Both the position numbers and the translations under genes were made by a program. The notes beneath the pieces were generated by a model. The model did not search any database, was not told the origin of the DNA, and was given only the letters and a program-made list of their open reading frames with translations. DNA of 64,000 nt from JADKAV01 sp037046735 (GTDB lineage: Bacteria; Actinomycetota; Actinomycetes; S36-B12; UBA10799): the NCBI GenBank assembly GCA_037046735.1, contig JBAOHC010000004.1, positions 243,041 to 307,040 of the forward strand, given 5' to 3'. How positions within the stretch are numbered: position 1 is the stretch's first letter; every line of letters begins with the position of its first letter. Shown one piece after another: positions 33,943 through 43,125 of the stretch.

Positions 33943-34698
33943 GTGGAGCAGTGGACCGCGATCGTGCTGACCGGGGGTCGCAGCCGACGGCTGGGCACCG
34001 ACAAGGCCACGGCTGTCGTCGCTGGTCAGCGGATGATCGACCGGGTGGTCAAGCAGTTGCCCGAAGTGCCGATCGTCGTGGTGGGGCCGGACCCCGGCGT
34101 CCCCGGCGTGATGGTCACCCGCGAAGACCCGCCGGGAGGTGGCCCTGCGGCGGCCATCGCCGCGGGCCTGCGCCAGGCCCACACCGACTGGGTGGCTGTG
34201 GTCGCCGCCGACATGCCCTTCGCCGTGCCCATGCTGCTGTCGCTGGCCCGCACCGGCCAGGCGGTGGTACCGATCGCCGCCGGGCATCCCCAGCCGCTGT
34301 GCGCTTGGTACCGGGCCAGCGCCCTGCACGGCCTGGAACCAGGGGTCAGCATGCGGGCGGTGCTGGCTGGCCTCGACGTCCACTACGTCGAGGTCGCGGC
34401 CCACACAGTCGCCGACATCGATACCCCTGCTGACCTGCGGGCCGTTGAAACAACGCTGACCATAATGGGCGGCATGGACAAATGGGTGACGGCGGTCAAG
34501 GCTGAACTGGGTCTGACCGCGGACGTGGACGTGGCACTGATCCTCGATGTGGCCAAGGATGCCGCGCACAGCGTGCAGCGACCCGCGGCCCCGGTGTCCA
34601 CGTACCTGCTGGGCCTGGCGGTTGGCGAAGGGGCAGATCCCGCCGAGGCGGCCGCCGCGATCGGAAGGCTGGCCCAGTCCTGGTCCGCCGATGCGTGA
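33943..34698 (+). CDS. mobA: MobA-like molybdenum cofactor guanylyltransferase fused to a DUF6457-like domain
   Basis: A 251-residue protein. Residues 1-175 are an NTP-transferase domain with TGGRSRRLGTDK at 10-21, GPAAAIAAGL near 67-76 and AADMPF near 88-93, as in MobA, which attaches GMP to Mo-molybdopterin for DMSO-reductase-family enzymes such as NarG. Residues 178-251 (MDKWVTAVKAELGL onward) resemble DUF6457, a small actinobacterial domain often encoded beside mob genes. An internal ATG at the boundary could also make it separately, but there is no clear ribosome site. The start is GTG 33943. moeA begins 8 bases before its end. Confidence 0.85.
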   Translation: MEQWTAIVLTGGRSRRLGTDKATAVVAGQRMIDRVVKQLPEVPIVVVGPDPGVPGVMVTREDPPGGGPAAAIAAGLRQAHTDWVAVVAADMPFAVPMLLSLARTGQAVVPIAAGHPQPLCAWYRASALHGLEPGVSMRAVLAGLDVHYVEVAAHTVADIDTPADLRAVETTLTIMGGMDKWVTAVKAELGLTADVDVALILDVAKDAAHSVQRPAAPVSTYLLGLAVGEGADPAEAAAAIGRLAQSWSADA

Positions 34699-35821
34699 GC
34701 CGGACTGGCACAGCGCGCGCGCGGCGGCCGTCACCGCCCCGATCCCGGCCGAAGACCTCCCGGTCGCCGAGGCGGATGGCCGGACGCTGGCTGCCCCCGC
34801 CCTCGCTCGCAGCGATCTGCCCGCCTTCGACACCTCGGCAATGGACGGCTGGGCTGTTGCCGGGCCGGGTCCCTGGGACGTCGTGGGTGAGGTCCTGGCC
34901 GGCGCCGCGCCTGACATCAGCCTGTCGCCGGGGCGGGCCGTGGTCATCGCCACGGGAGCGGCGGTTCCGCCCGGCACGACCGCCATCCTGCGCACCGAGC
35001 ACGCCGTCACCACCGGGCCCCTGACCGGGGAGGCCAGGTCCGACGACATCCGCCCCGCGGGGCAGGAATGCCGGGCCGGAGAGGAACTCGCCGCCGCCGG
35101 GATGGTGGTGTCGCCGGCCATGATCGGGCTGCTGTGCGCCGCAGGACTGGACACGGTCTCTGTGCGCCGAATCCCCACTGTCGCCGTCGTGCTGTTCGGC
35201 GACGAGCTGGTGGAGACGGGAGTCGCCGGTCCCGGGCAGGTGCGCGACGCCCTCGGACCGCAACTGCCCGGCTGGCTGCGCCGACTGGGCGCCAAGGTGG
35301 TCTCGGTGACCCGCGCAGAGGACACGCTGGCAGCCCACGTCGCCCGGATCCGAGAGGCCCGTGCCGACATCGTCGTGACCACCGGGGGGACCGCGGCCGG
35401 ACCGGTCGACCATCTGCACACGGCGGTGGCGCAGCTGGGGGGACAGTGGGTCGTCGACTCAGTGGCGGTGCGACCGGGCCATCCGATGGCGCTGGCCCGG
35501 CTGGGCGAGGCCTGGCTGCTCGCGTTGCCGGGCAACCCGCAAAGCGCCATCGTCGCCCTCCTGTCTTTGGGTAAACCGCTGGTGGAATCGATGTTGGGCC
35601 GCTGGGATCCGAAACTGCCCGTCGTCACGCTGGGAGCGGCCGCCAAGGCCCCCGCGCACGAACATCGGCTGCTGGCCTGTCGCCTCCTGGAACAGGCCCA
35701 CCCCGTGGCCCATCTGGGCTCCGCGATGCTGCGCGGACTCGCGGCCGCCGACGGGTTCGCGGTGCTGCCACCTGGCGGCGCGATCGCCGGGGACCAGGTG
35801 GCCTGGCTGCCGCTGCCCTGA
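34691..35821 (+). CDS. moeA: Molybdopterin molybdenumtransferase (MoeA)
   Basis: A 376-residue protein with the four-domain MoeA layout. FDTSAMDGWAV near 45-55 is the domain I/III signature, VVTTGGTAAG near 229-238 is the MoCF-fold active site, and PGNPQSAIV near 280-288 binds the product. It inserts molybdate into adenylylated molybdopterin, following the Mog domain encoded across the divergent gap. It overlaps mobA by 8 bases, implying coupled translation. It is slightly shorter than E. coli MoeA (411). It ends at a convergent hairpin before the nitrate transporters. Confidence 0.9.
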   Translation: MREPDWHSARAAAVTAPIPAEDLPVAEADGRTLAAPALARSDLPAFDTSAMDGWAVAGPGPWDVVGEVLAGAAPDISLSPGRAVVIATGAAVPPGTTAILRTEHAVTTGPLTGEARSDDIRPAGQECRAGEELAAAGMVVSPAMIGLLCAAGLDTVSVRRIPTVAVVLFGDELVETGVAGPGQVRDALGPQLPGWLRRLGAKVVSVTRAEDTLAAHVARIREARADIVVTTGGTAAGPVDHLHTAVAQLGGQWVVDSVAVRPGHPMALARLGEAWLLALPGNPQSAIVALLSLGKPLVESMLGRWDPKLPVVTLGAAAKAPAHEHRLLACRLLEQAHPVAHLGSAMLRGLAAADGFAVLPPGGAIAGDQVAWLPLP

Positions 35822-35859
35822 CTCAATGTGGCGCACCGGGGTCGGTACGCCACATCGAG
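35822..35859. terminator. Hairpin between convergent moeA and narK
   Basis: ATGTGGCG (35826-35833) and CGCCACAT (35848-35855) form an 8-bp stem, extended by three further pairs (CTC/GAG) across one mismatch, with a 14-base loop. It occupies the 47-base gap between converging stop codons, so it may terminate both operons. Confidence 0.6.
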
Positions 35860-35868
35860 CAGGTGTCG

Positions 35869-37197
35869 TCAGCTGGGCTTCTCCGCGCCGGGACGGGCGT
35901 AGAACCACCACGTGATGCCAGCGCCGATCACACAGGTGAACGTCCCCAACCAGTACAGCAGTTGGGTGTTGCCGGTGGCGAACATGACGCCGAACACGAA
36001 CGGCCCGAAGGCGGCGATGGCAGCTGTCCAGCCGATCACACCGCCCGCCTGCCGCGGCTCGAAGATCATGGGCATCTGCTTGAAGGTACTTGCGTTGCCC
36101 ACTCCGGTGAAGAAGAAGATCGCGAGCATGCCCCACAGGAACTTGGGGAACTGGTCCACGCTGGTCGGGGAGAGCTGGAACGAGGTGTACAGCGCCGACA
36201 GCCCGATCCCGAGCACGGCCACCAGCGTGACCTTCGCGCCACCCACCCGGTCGGCGATCGGGCCTGCCAGCACCCGTGCCGCGGAACCGATCAGCGCACC
36301 CAGGAAGGCGTAGGACACGGCCACGACGCCGCTGGCGCCGAACGGCGTCCCGTACAGGTTCTTGATCAGCAGCGCGAACTGCGCGGCCAGACCGGAGAAG
36401 GTGCCGAAGGTGATGATGTACAGCAGCGTCATCAGCCAGGTGTGCTTGTTGCCGAAGATGTCGAGCTGGTCCCGGACGCCGCGCGCCTGCACCGGCACCG
36501 ACTTCAGCATGGTGTAGGCGAAGATGACCCCGACGATGACGAACGGCACCCAGATGTAGCCGGCGTTCTGGTACCAGACCTGCTTCTCGATGCCCTTCTC
36601 CGGATTGCTGAACGCCTGCGCCCCACCGATCAGCGCGAAACCGATGATCCACGGTGTCACGAACTGCACCAGTGACACGCCGAAGTTGCCGATGCCTGCC
36701 TGCACCCCCAGGGCCGTCCCCTGCTTGGCTTTCGGGAAGAAGTACGACGTGCTCGGCATGAAGCCGCTGAACACGCCGCCGCCGATACCCGCCAGCGCTG
36801 CCAGCACCAGCAGCACCGTGAACGAGGTGTTCGCGTTCTGCACCGCCAGGCCCCAGCCGATCAGCGGGATCAGCAGCAGTAGGGTGCTCATCCAGACCAG
36901 CTTGCGGGTGCCCATGATCGGGGGCAGGAACATCCAGATCAGCCGTAGCGACCCCCCGGCCAGGCCCGGCATCGCGGTCAGCCAGTACAACTGGCTCTTG
37001 CTCAACTCGAACCCGATGTAGTTGAGCTGCGGTGCGATGGCCGAGACCAGGAACCAGGTGGCGAAGGCCAGGGTCAGGTTGAAGGTGGTGATCCACAGCG
37101 TCTTCCAGGCACGACCGGAATCCCAGTTCGTGGCCGGATCCCACTCCTGGAGCCAATCGCCTCCCCGCTTGGAGGCCGGTGCTACGGACGTACTCAT
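35869..37197 (-). CDS. Nitrate/nitrite transporter, NarK family (second gene of the pair)
   Basis: A 442-residue major-facilitator protein with about 12 membrane segments. Nitrate-porter signatures are present: GGVFSGFMPSTSYFFPKAKQ near 137-156 and NFGVSLVQFVTPW near 170-182, with the conserved substrate-binding arginines in their usual helices (SLRLIW and AARVL). The ATG overlaps the stop of the upstream transporter (ATGA, 37194-37197). The two-gene arrangement parallels NarK1/NarK2 pairs, in which one member favours proton-nitrate symport and the other nitrate-nitrite exchange; which is which here is not decidable. Confidence 0.9.
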   Translation of the reverse strand: MSTSVAPASKRGGDWLQEWDPATNWDSGRAWKTLWITTFNLTLAFATWFLVSAIAPQLNYIGFELSKSQLYWLTAMPGLAGGSLRLIWMFLPPIMGTRKLVWMSTLLLLIPLIGWGLAVQNANTSFTVLLVLAALAGIGGGVFSGFMPSTSYFFPKAKQGTALGVQAGIGNFGVSLVQFVTPWIIGFALIGGAQAFSNPEKGIEKQVWYQNAGYIWVPFVIVGVIFAYTMLKSVPVQARGVRDQLDIFGNKHTWLMTLLYIITFGTFSGLAAQFALLIKNLYGTPFGASGVVAVSYAFLGALIGSAARVLAGPIADRVGGAKVTLVAVLGIGLSALYTSFQLSPTSVDQFPKFLWGMLAIFFFTGVGNASTFKQMPMIFEPRQAGGVIGWTAAIAAFGPFVFGVMFATGNTQLLYWLGTFTCVIGAGITWWFYARPGAEKPS

Positions 37198-38549
37198 GCG
37201 TTCACTCCTGTCAGATGGTCATGTTCGAACTTGTTGGCTAGATCAGGGCTCGCACGGTGGAGCATCTTTACCACCGTGAGATGCATCCATACGGCGGCGA
37301 TGAGGGTGACGAGGAACAGAACGCCAAAGGTTGCCTGCGGCGCTCCCGCCCAGGCCGTCGCGTAGGCGAACATGGGGGGCAGGAAGAATCCGCCGAGGGC
37401 GCCGATCGAGCCCACCAGGCCGCCGACGGCGCCCACGTCGTGCGGGAAGTACTCGGGGATGTGCTTGTAGACGGCTGCCTTGCCGATGCCCATGGCGCAG
37501 CCGGTCAGGAACACCAGCGCGGTGAACAGGCCGACCCCGACCGTCCAGGGCAGGACCTCGGCGGTCTGCCCGTCGGCCTTCTCGATGACGATGTGCCCGT
37601 AGGGCATCATCAGGATCCCGGTGGTCACCAGCATGATCCCGAACGTGGCGTACATGACCTTGCGGGCGCCGATGCGATCGGACATCCAGCCGCCGAGCGG
37701 GCGCAGCAGCGAGGCCGGGAAGATGAACAGCGCGGTGAGCAGGGCGGCGTGTGTGAGGTCGATGCCGTAGACGTCCACGTAGTACTTGGGTAGCCAGGCT
37801 GCCAGGGCGACGTAGGCCCCGAACACGACCAGGTAATACAGGCTGAACCGCCAGACCCGCAGCTGCTTGAGCGGCGCCAGCATCGATCCCAAAGAGCGGC
37901 CCTGGCCGGGCACGAGGTCGTGGCGCGGCGAGGCGAACCAGGTGATGGCGGCCATGATCAGCAGCAGCACCATGTAGAGGAAGGCCACGAAGCGCCAGCC
38001 GCCCGGGACCAGCCCGCCCAACAGCCCGGCGGCCGGCACCGCGGTGATCAGCGCTGGGCCGATGAACTTGGTCACGGAGGCGCCCACGTTGCCTGCCCCG
38101 AAGATGCCCAGGGCCAGTCCCTGATGCTCGCGCGGCCACCACGCGCTCACCCAGGCGATACCGACGCTGAAGGCGTTTCCGGCCAGCCCGACGAGGAATG
38201 CATAGAGCAGCAGTTGGGGGTAACTGTTGGCTGTCGACACCAAAAATGCGGGAATGGCGGTGGCTGCGAGCATGACCGTCAGGACCAGGCGTCCACCGCG
38301 CCGGTCCGTGATGATCCCTGCCGGCAACCGCCAGATCGCGCCGTTCAGCACTGCGACCGCGATGATCCACGACAGCTGCACATCGGTGAGGCCGAACTCT
38401 TTGCGGATGGGGATGCCCAGGACCCCGAACATCAGCCACGCCGCGAACATCAGGGTGAATCCCACGGTGGAGATCACCAGTACCCGTACCGCACCCGGGC
38501 GCAGGTCGTACTTGCTCGACCCCTCTGCCGGCGCCTCAATCGTGGTCAT
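37194..38549 (-). CDS. Nitrate/nitrite transporter, NarK family (first gene of the pair)
   Basis: A 451-residue major-facilitator protein starting MTTIEAPAEGSSKYDL. Nitrate-porter features include RLPAGIITDRRGGRL near 74-88, GLAGNAFSVGIAWVSAWWP near 120-138 and GIFGAGNVGASVTKFIGP near 149-166. It has a strong AGGAGGG ribosome site 8 bases before the ATG. It is about as diverged from its neighbour as NarK1 is from NarK2, so this is not a recent duplication. It diverges from the regulator-narGHJI operon across an 85-base AT-rich control region, so import and reduction of nitrate are likely switched together. Confidence 0.9.
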   Translation of the reverse strand: MTTIEAPAEGSSKYDLRPGAVRVLVISTVGFTLMFAAWLMFGVLGIPIRKEFGLTDVQLSWIIAVAVLNGAIWRLPAGIITDRRGGRLVLTVMLAATAIPAFLVSTANSYPQLLLYAFLVGLAGNAFSVGIAWVSAWWPREHQGLALGIFGAGNVGASVTKFIGPALITAVPAAGLLGGLVPGGWRFVAFLYMVLLLIMAAITWFASPRHDLVPGQGRSLGSMLAPLKQLRVWRFSLYYLVVFGAYVALAAWLPKYYVDVYGIDLTHAALLTALFIFPASLLRPLGGWMSDRIGARKVMYATFGIMLVTTGILMMPYGHIVIEKADGQTAEVLPWTVGVGLFTALVFLTGCAMGIGKAAVYKHIPEYFPHDVGAVGGLVGSIGALGGFFLPPMFAYATAWAGAPQATFGVLFLVTLIAAVWMHLTVVKMLHRASPDLANKFEHDHLTGVNA

Positions 38550-38634
38550 TGCGAGCCCTCCTAATTTTCCACTGCTTGAGATGTTAACACTGTGTAAAAA
38601 TATATCAACGGTGGAATATGGTAGAACTGTGGTT
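38550..38634. promoter_or_regulatory. Divergent control region between narK genes and the nar operon
   Basis: This is the most AT-rich stretch in the area. It holds TTGAGA (38576-38581) followed at 17-19 bases by overlapping AATATA/TATATC hexamers, a plausible rightward promoter. It also holds the perfect palindrome TGTTAACA (38582-38589), overlapping ACACTGTGT (38587-38595), and the inverted pair TTCCAC (38567-38572) / GTGGAA (38611-38616). No exact FNR box (TTGAT-N4-ATCAA) is present, though TTGAG and ATCAA half-sites sit 23 bases apart. Operators for the adjacent regulator are likely here. Confidence 0.6.
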
Positions 38635-39354
38635 ATGAACCGCTCAGCCGCCGACACGATAGGGCGCACACTGGCCCGATTGGGGCAGTTGACCGCGCGC
38701 CAGACCACCGATGCCGACACCAGTCGGGAGAACATCGCCCGGCTCATCGGGGAAGCGGCCGGTCCGCTCTCCGTGGAGGACATCAGCGCGCTCACTGGAC
38801 TGCACGCCAACACGATCCGCACCCATCTGGAGATGCTGCGCGCCGCCGGGCGGATCACCCGTACCCGCGGTGTCAGCGACGGCCGGGGCCGGCCCCGCTG
38901 GCTCTACGCACCCAATGAGGCCTCCGACCCCTACCGGCAGCTGTCGAAGGAGTTGGTCGATGCCCTCGAGCAGGCCGATCCGGCCACGGCCGAGGAGGCA
39001 GCCAACCGCTGGCGCAGCGCGGACCGCGTCAGCCGGCGCCCGGCGGCCACCCCCGATGAGGCAGTCGCGGTGGTGAGCGCATCACTGGAGCGGCTCGGCT
39101 TCGGAGTCGAGGTGTCCCCAGTGGGGGACACCCTCTACCTGACCGGCTGCCCATATGCGGCCCTGGTGGCCGAACACCCCGTCATCTGCGATATCCATGC
39201 CAGCGCCCTTGAGCAGGTGCTGGCCGGAACGGAGCAGGACATCGCGCTCAACGCCCTGGACGTCTATCCCAGACCTGGAGTATGCGTGGCCCATCTGCGG
39301 CGCGCCGACACTGAACCAGCCCGCGTGGTTCGTGGAAAGAGGAGGAGTTCATGA
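38635..39354 (+). CDS. SufR/ArsR-like winged-helix regulator with conserved cysteines
   Basis: A 239-residue regulator. A winged helix-turn-helix spans about 43-92 (LSVEDISALTGLHANTIRTH, then GRGRPRWLY wing). The C-terminal half carries C172-x12-C185 in GCPYAALVAEHPVICD and a further C217, the spacing seen in SufR-type (COG2345) proteins that ligate an iron-sulfur cluster. An Fe-S-based redox, NO or oxygen sensor controlling nitrate respiration is a reasonable inference. Its stop overlaps the narG start (ATGA, 39351-39354), so it is translated with the reductase, an unusual position for a regulator. No FNR-type or NarL-type gene is seen nearby. Confidence 0.8.
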   Translation: MNRSAADTIGRTLARLGQLTARQTTDADTSRENIARLIGEAAGPLSVEDISALTGLHANTIRTHLEMLRAAGRITRTRGVSDGRGRPRWLYAPNEASDPYRQLSKELVDALEQADPATAEEAANRWRSADRVSRRPAATPDEAVAVVSASLERLGFGVEVSPVGDTLYLTGCPYAALVAEHPVICDIHASALEQVLAGTEQDIALNALDVYPRPGVCVAHLRRADTEPARVVRGKRRSS

Positions 39355-42300
39355 CCACCAGTCCCACCGACGAGTTCCTGGTCAAGGCAGGGAGGTTCTT
39401 CGCTCGCGGAGAGGTCTCTGATGATCTGCGGACGCTGACCAAGAGCGGGGGCCGGGAGGGCGACGTCTTCTACCGCGACCGCTGGAGTCATGACAAGGTG
39501 GTGCGCTCCACGCACGGCGTGAACTGCACCGGCTCCTGTTCCTGGAAGGTGTACGTCAAGGACGGCATCATCACCTGGGAGACCCAGCAGACCGACTACC
39601 CGAGTGTCGGCCCGGACTCCCCGGAGTACGAGCCGCGCGGCTGCCCCCGGGGCGCGGCATTCTCCTGGTACACCTACTCGCCGACCCGCATCCGCTACCC
39701 GTACGTGCGCGGTGTGCTGCTGGAGGCCTATCGCACGGCGAAGCTGGATCACCCCGATCCGGTGGACGCCTGGGCCTCGGTCGTCGGCAATGAGACCACC
39801 CGCCGCGCGTATCACAGTGCTCGCGGCAAGGGGGGTCTGGTGCGGTCCACGTGGCCGGAGGTCAACGAGATGATCGCCGCGGCCCACGTCCACACCGTGA
39901 AGGAGCACGGCCCCGACCGGATCTTCGGCTTCTCGCCGATCCCGGCGATGTCGATGGCCTCGCACGCCGCCGGCAGTCGCTTCATCAGCCTCATGGGTGG
40001 GGCGATGCTCAGCTTCTACGACTGGTACTGCGATCTGCCGGTGGCCAGCCCGCAGGTGTTCGGCGACCAGACCGACGTCCCCGAGAGCGCCGACTGGTGG
40101 AACGCCAGCTATCTGATCATGTGGGGGGCGAACCTGCCCGTCACCCGCACCCCGGATGCCCACTTCATGGCCGAGGCCCGCTACCGGGGCCAGAAGGTCG
40201 TGACGGTCAGCCCCGACTACGCCGACAACACCAAGTTCGCCGATGAGTGGCTCAACCCGCACCCCGGCACCGACGGCGCCTTGGGTATGGCCATGGGGCA
40301 TGTGATCCTCAAGGAGTTCTACATCGACCGGCAGGTGCCCCGGTTCGTGGACTACGTGAAGTCGTACTCGGACCTGCCGTTCCTGGTGACGCTGAAGGAG
40401 AAGGACGGGGCCTACGTCCCCGACAAGTTCCTCACCGCAGCAGATCTTGGCGACACTGCCGAGGGGGCGGCCTTCAAGACCGTGCTCGTCGATGGGCCGA
40501 CTGGCCGCGCGGTGGTCCCCAACGGATCGCTGGGCTTCCGGTACGCCGAGTCCGGCAAGGGCAAGTGGAACCTCGACCTCGAGGGCGTCGACCCGGCCCT
40601 GTCGCTCTACGGCGCGGGTGGCTCGACCACGGCGGAACTGCTCATGCCGCGCTTCGACGTCCGGCAGGAGGAGTCCGAGGGCGGTGGCGTGCATCGCCGC
40701 GGGGTTCCCACGGTCCCGATCCAGACGGGCAGTGGTGAGCGCCTGGTCACCACGGTGTTCGACCTGATGCTCGCGCAGTACGGCGTGGGCCGGGAGGGCC
40801 TGCCCGGCGAGTGGCCGACCGGCTACGACGACCCGTCTCCGTACACGCCGGCCTGGCAGGAGGAGATCACCGGGGTGCCGGCTGCCCAGGCGATCCGGAT
40901 CGGACGCGAGTTCGCGGCGAATGCCGAGGAGTCCGGCGGCCGCTCGATGATCGTGCTCGGCGCCGGGACCAACCACTGGTTCCACTCCGACACGATCTAC
41001 CGCACCTTCCTGGCCATGATCACCCTGACGGGTTGTCAGGGTGTCAACGGCGGCGGCTGGGCGCACTATGTGGGACAGGAGAAGTGCCGTCCGGTGACCG
41101 GCTGGGCGAACCTGGCCTTCGCCCTGGACTGGCAACGACCGGCCCGGCAGATGATCGGTACGGCCTTCTGGTACGTCCAGACCGACCAGTGGCGCTACGA
41201 CAATCTGGGTGCGGACCTGCTGGCCACCCCGCTGGGGGAGGGCCGGTTCCAGGACGCCACCATGATGGACACGCTCGTGCAGTCCGCCAGGTCGGGCTGG
41301 ATGCCGTCCTTCCCGAGCCTGAACCGCAACCCGCTGCAGATCGTGCGCGAGGCCCGGGAGGCGGGGGTGGAACCGGCTGACTACGTCAAGGCGCAGTTGC
41401 TCTCCGGTGACCTGAAGTTCGCCCTGGAGGATCCTGACGCCCCCGAGAACTGGCCACGGGTCCTGACGATCTGGCGGGCGAATCTGCTGGGCTCGTCCAG
41501 CAAGGGCAACGAGTACTTCCTCAAACACCTGCTGGGCACGTCGAATGCGGTGCGGGCCGAGGAGACCGACGCCCACCCGCACTCGGTGACGTGGCGCGAG
41601 GAGGCCCCGGCCGGCAAACTCGACCTGCTGGTCAGCGTCGACTTCCGGATGACGTCCACGGGCCTGTTCGGGGACATCCTGCTGCCAGCGGCCACCTGGT
41701 ACGAGAAACATGACCTGAACAGCACCGACATGCATCCCTACGTGCATGCCTTCACCCCGGCCATCGACCCGCCGTGGGAGACCAAGAGCGACTACGACAT
41801 CTTCGGCGATCTCGGCCGCGCGGTCTCCGCGCTGGCCAAGGACCACCTGGGGACGGTCGAGGACCTGATGACGATTCCGCTGATGCACGACACCCCGGAC
41901 GAGTTGGCGGTACCGGGTGGTGTGGTGCGGGACTGGTCCAAGGGGGAAGTGGACCTGATCCCGGGCCGCACGGCGCCCAAGTTCATCCTGACTCAGCGCG
42001 ACTACACCGCGATCGGGGCCAAGATGTCCGCTCTCGGGCCGTTGCTGGAGACGGTGGGCACCATGACCAAGGGTGTGGCGGTCAACACCGCGCCGGAGTA
42101 CGAGTTGCTCAAGAAGCTCAACGGGGTCATCCCCGATGGGCCCGCTGCGGGACGCCCGGCCCTGGTGACGGCCGCGCAGGCCTGCGAGGCCATCCTGACC
42201 CTGTCGGGCACCACCAACGGGCGGGTGGCGGTCGAGGGCTTCCGCAACGTCGAGGAGCGCACCGGCCAGCAACTGGCCGACCTGGCTCTGGACAACGAGG

Positions 42301-43025
42301 GCAAGCGCATCTCCTTCGCCGATACCCAGGCGCGGCCCGTGCCGGTCATCACCAGCCCGGAGTGGTCGGGCAGTGAGCACGGCGGCCGGCGCTACACGGC
42401 ATTCACCATCAACGTGGAGCGCCTCAAGCCGTGGCACACCCTGACCGGTCGCCAGCACCTGTTCCTCGACCATGACTGGATGACCGAGATCGGGGAGCAG
42501 TTGCCCACATTCCGGCCACCCTTGAACATGCATCGCCTGTATGGCGACCAGGGCACGGGCGCGGGCCGTGAGGTCACCGTGCGCTACCTGACGCCGCACT
42601 CGAAGTGGAGCATCCACTCGGAGTACCAGGACAACCTCTTCATGCTGTCGTTGTCGCGAGGGGGCCCGGACATCTGGATGAGTCCGCAGGACGCCGAGGC
42701 GATCGGGGTCAAGGACAACGAGTGGATCGAGGCCTACAACCGCAACGGTGTGGTGGTGGCCCGCGCGGTGGTCAGCCACCGGATGCCGCAGGGAACGGTG
42801 TACATGTACCACGCGAAGGACCGGGTCGTGGACGTGCCGCGCACCGAGACGTCCGGTCTGCGCGGCGGCATCCACAACTCGCTGACCCGACTGATGATCA
42901 AGCCGACGCACATCGTCGGTGGCTACGCGCAGTTGTCGTTCTTCATGAACTACCTCGGCCCGACGGGCAACCAGCGCGATGAGATCACCGTGATCCGCCG
43001 TCGCAGCCAGGAGGTGGAGTACTGA
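39351..43025 (+). CDS. narG: Respiratory nitrate reductase alpha subunit
   Basis: A 1224-residue Mo-bisMGD catalytic subunit. The FS0 [4Fe-4S] ligands are H55, C59, C63 and C98 (THGVNCTGSC ... RGCPRG). The molybdenum ligand is D224 in SFYDWYCDLP, equivalent to E. coli D222. ADWWNASYLIMWGANLP and further molybdopterin-dinucleotide-binding segments follow to the end. No twin-arginine signal is evident. It reduces nitrate to nitrite on the cytoplasmic face of the membrane, taking electrons from NarH. AGGAGGAG precedes the ATG. Length is within the family range (E. coli 1247). Confidence 0.97.
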   Translation: MTTSPTDEFLVKAGRFFARGEVSDDLRTLTKSGGREGDVFYRDRWSHDKVVRSTHGVNCTGSCSWKVYVKDGIITWETQQTDYPSVGPDSPEYEPRGCPRGAAFSWYTYSPTRIRYPYVRGVLLEAYRTAKLDHPDPVDAWASVVGNETTRRAYHSARGKGGLVRSTWPEVNEMIAAAHVHTVKEHGPDRIFGFSPIPAMSMASHAAGSRFISLMGGAMLSFYDWYCDLPVASPQVFGDQTDVPESADWWNASYLIMWGANLPVTRTPDAHFMAEARYRGQKVVTVSPDYADNTKFADEWLNPHPGTDGALGMAMGHVILKEFYIDRQVPRFVDYVKSYSDLPFLVTLKEKDGAYVPDKFLTAADLGDTAEGAAFKTVLVDGPTGRAVVPNGSLGFRYAESGKGKWNLDLEGVDPALSLYGAGGSTTAELLMPRFDVRQEESEGGGVHRRGVPTVPIQTGSGERLVTTVFDLMLAQYGVGREGLPGEWPTGYDDPSPYTPAWQEEITGVPAAQAIRIGREFAANAEESGGRSMIVLGAGTNHWFHSDTIYRTFLAMITLTGCQGVNGGGWAHYVGQEKCRPVTGWANLAFALDWQRPARQMIGTAFWYVQTDQWRYDNLGADLLATPLGEGRFQDATMMDTLVQSARSGWMPSFPSLNRNPLQIVREAREAGVEPADYVKAQLLSGDLKFALEDPDAPENWPRVLTIWRANLLGSSSKGNEYFLKHLLGTSNAVRAEETDAHPHSVTWREEAPAGKLDLLVSVDFRMTSTGLFGDILLPAATWYEKHDLNSTDMHPYVHAFTPAIDPPWETKSDYDIFGDLGRAVSALAKDHLGTVEDLMTIPLMHDTPDELAVPGGVVRDWSKGEVDLIPGRTAPKFILTQRDYTAIGAKMSALGPLLETVGTMTKGVAVNTAPEYELLKKLNGVIPDGPAAGRPALVTAAQACEAILTLSGTTNGRVAVEGFRNVEERTGQQLADLALDNEGKRISFADTQARPVPVITSPEWSGSEHGGRRYTAFTINVERLKPWHTLTGRQHLFLDHDWMTEIGEQLPTFRPPLNMHRLYGDQGTGAGREVTVRYLTPHSKWSIHSEYQDNLFMLSLSRGGPDIWMSPQDAEAIGVKDNEWIEAYNRNGVVVARAVVSHRMPQGTVYMYHAKDRVVDVPRTETSGLRGGIHNSLTRLMIKPTHIVGGYAQLSFFMNYLGPTGNQRDEITVIRRRSQEVEY

Positions 43026-43125
43026 TGGTCGCTCTGCTGAGACCCCCCAGCGGGTCGGGTTGCGCTGCCCGCGTCGCAGCCTCGCTCGTCACCCCCGACC
43101 ACCCCTCACCAGAAGGAGCCCACGC

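Noticed and set aside
33274..35853. An 859-residue leftward frame across mobA and moeA
   Set aside because: Only its last 152 residues are real (MoaC). The rest is antisense to mobA and moeA, which carry clear motifs.
38576..38608. An FNR box in the nar control region
   Set aside because: TTGAG and ATCAA half-sites exist but are 23 bases apart instead of four.
39264..42911. A 1215-residue open frame on the strand opposite narG
   Set aside because: It is the codon-position shadow of a GC-rich, highly conserved gene; its composition is repetitive in R, G, H and V with no domain, and narG explains the region fully.
43026..43125. A small gene between narG and narH
   Set aside because: The 100 bases show no start with a ribosome site other than narH's own, and no conserved peptide.
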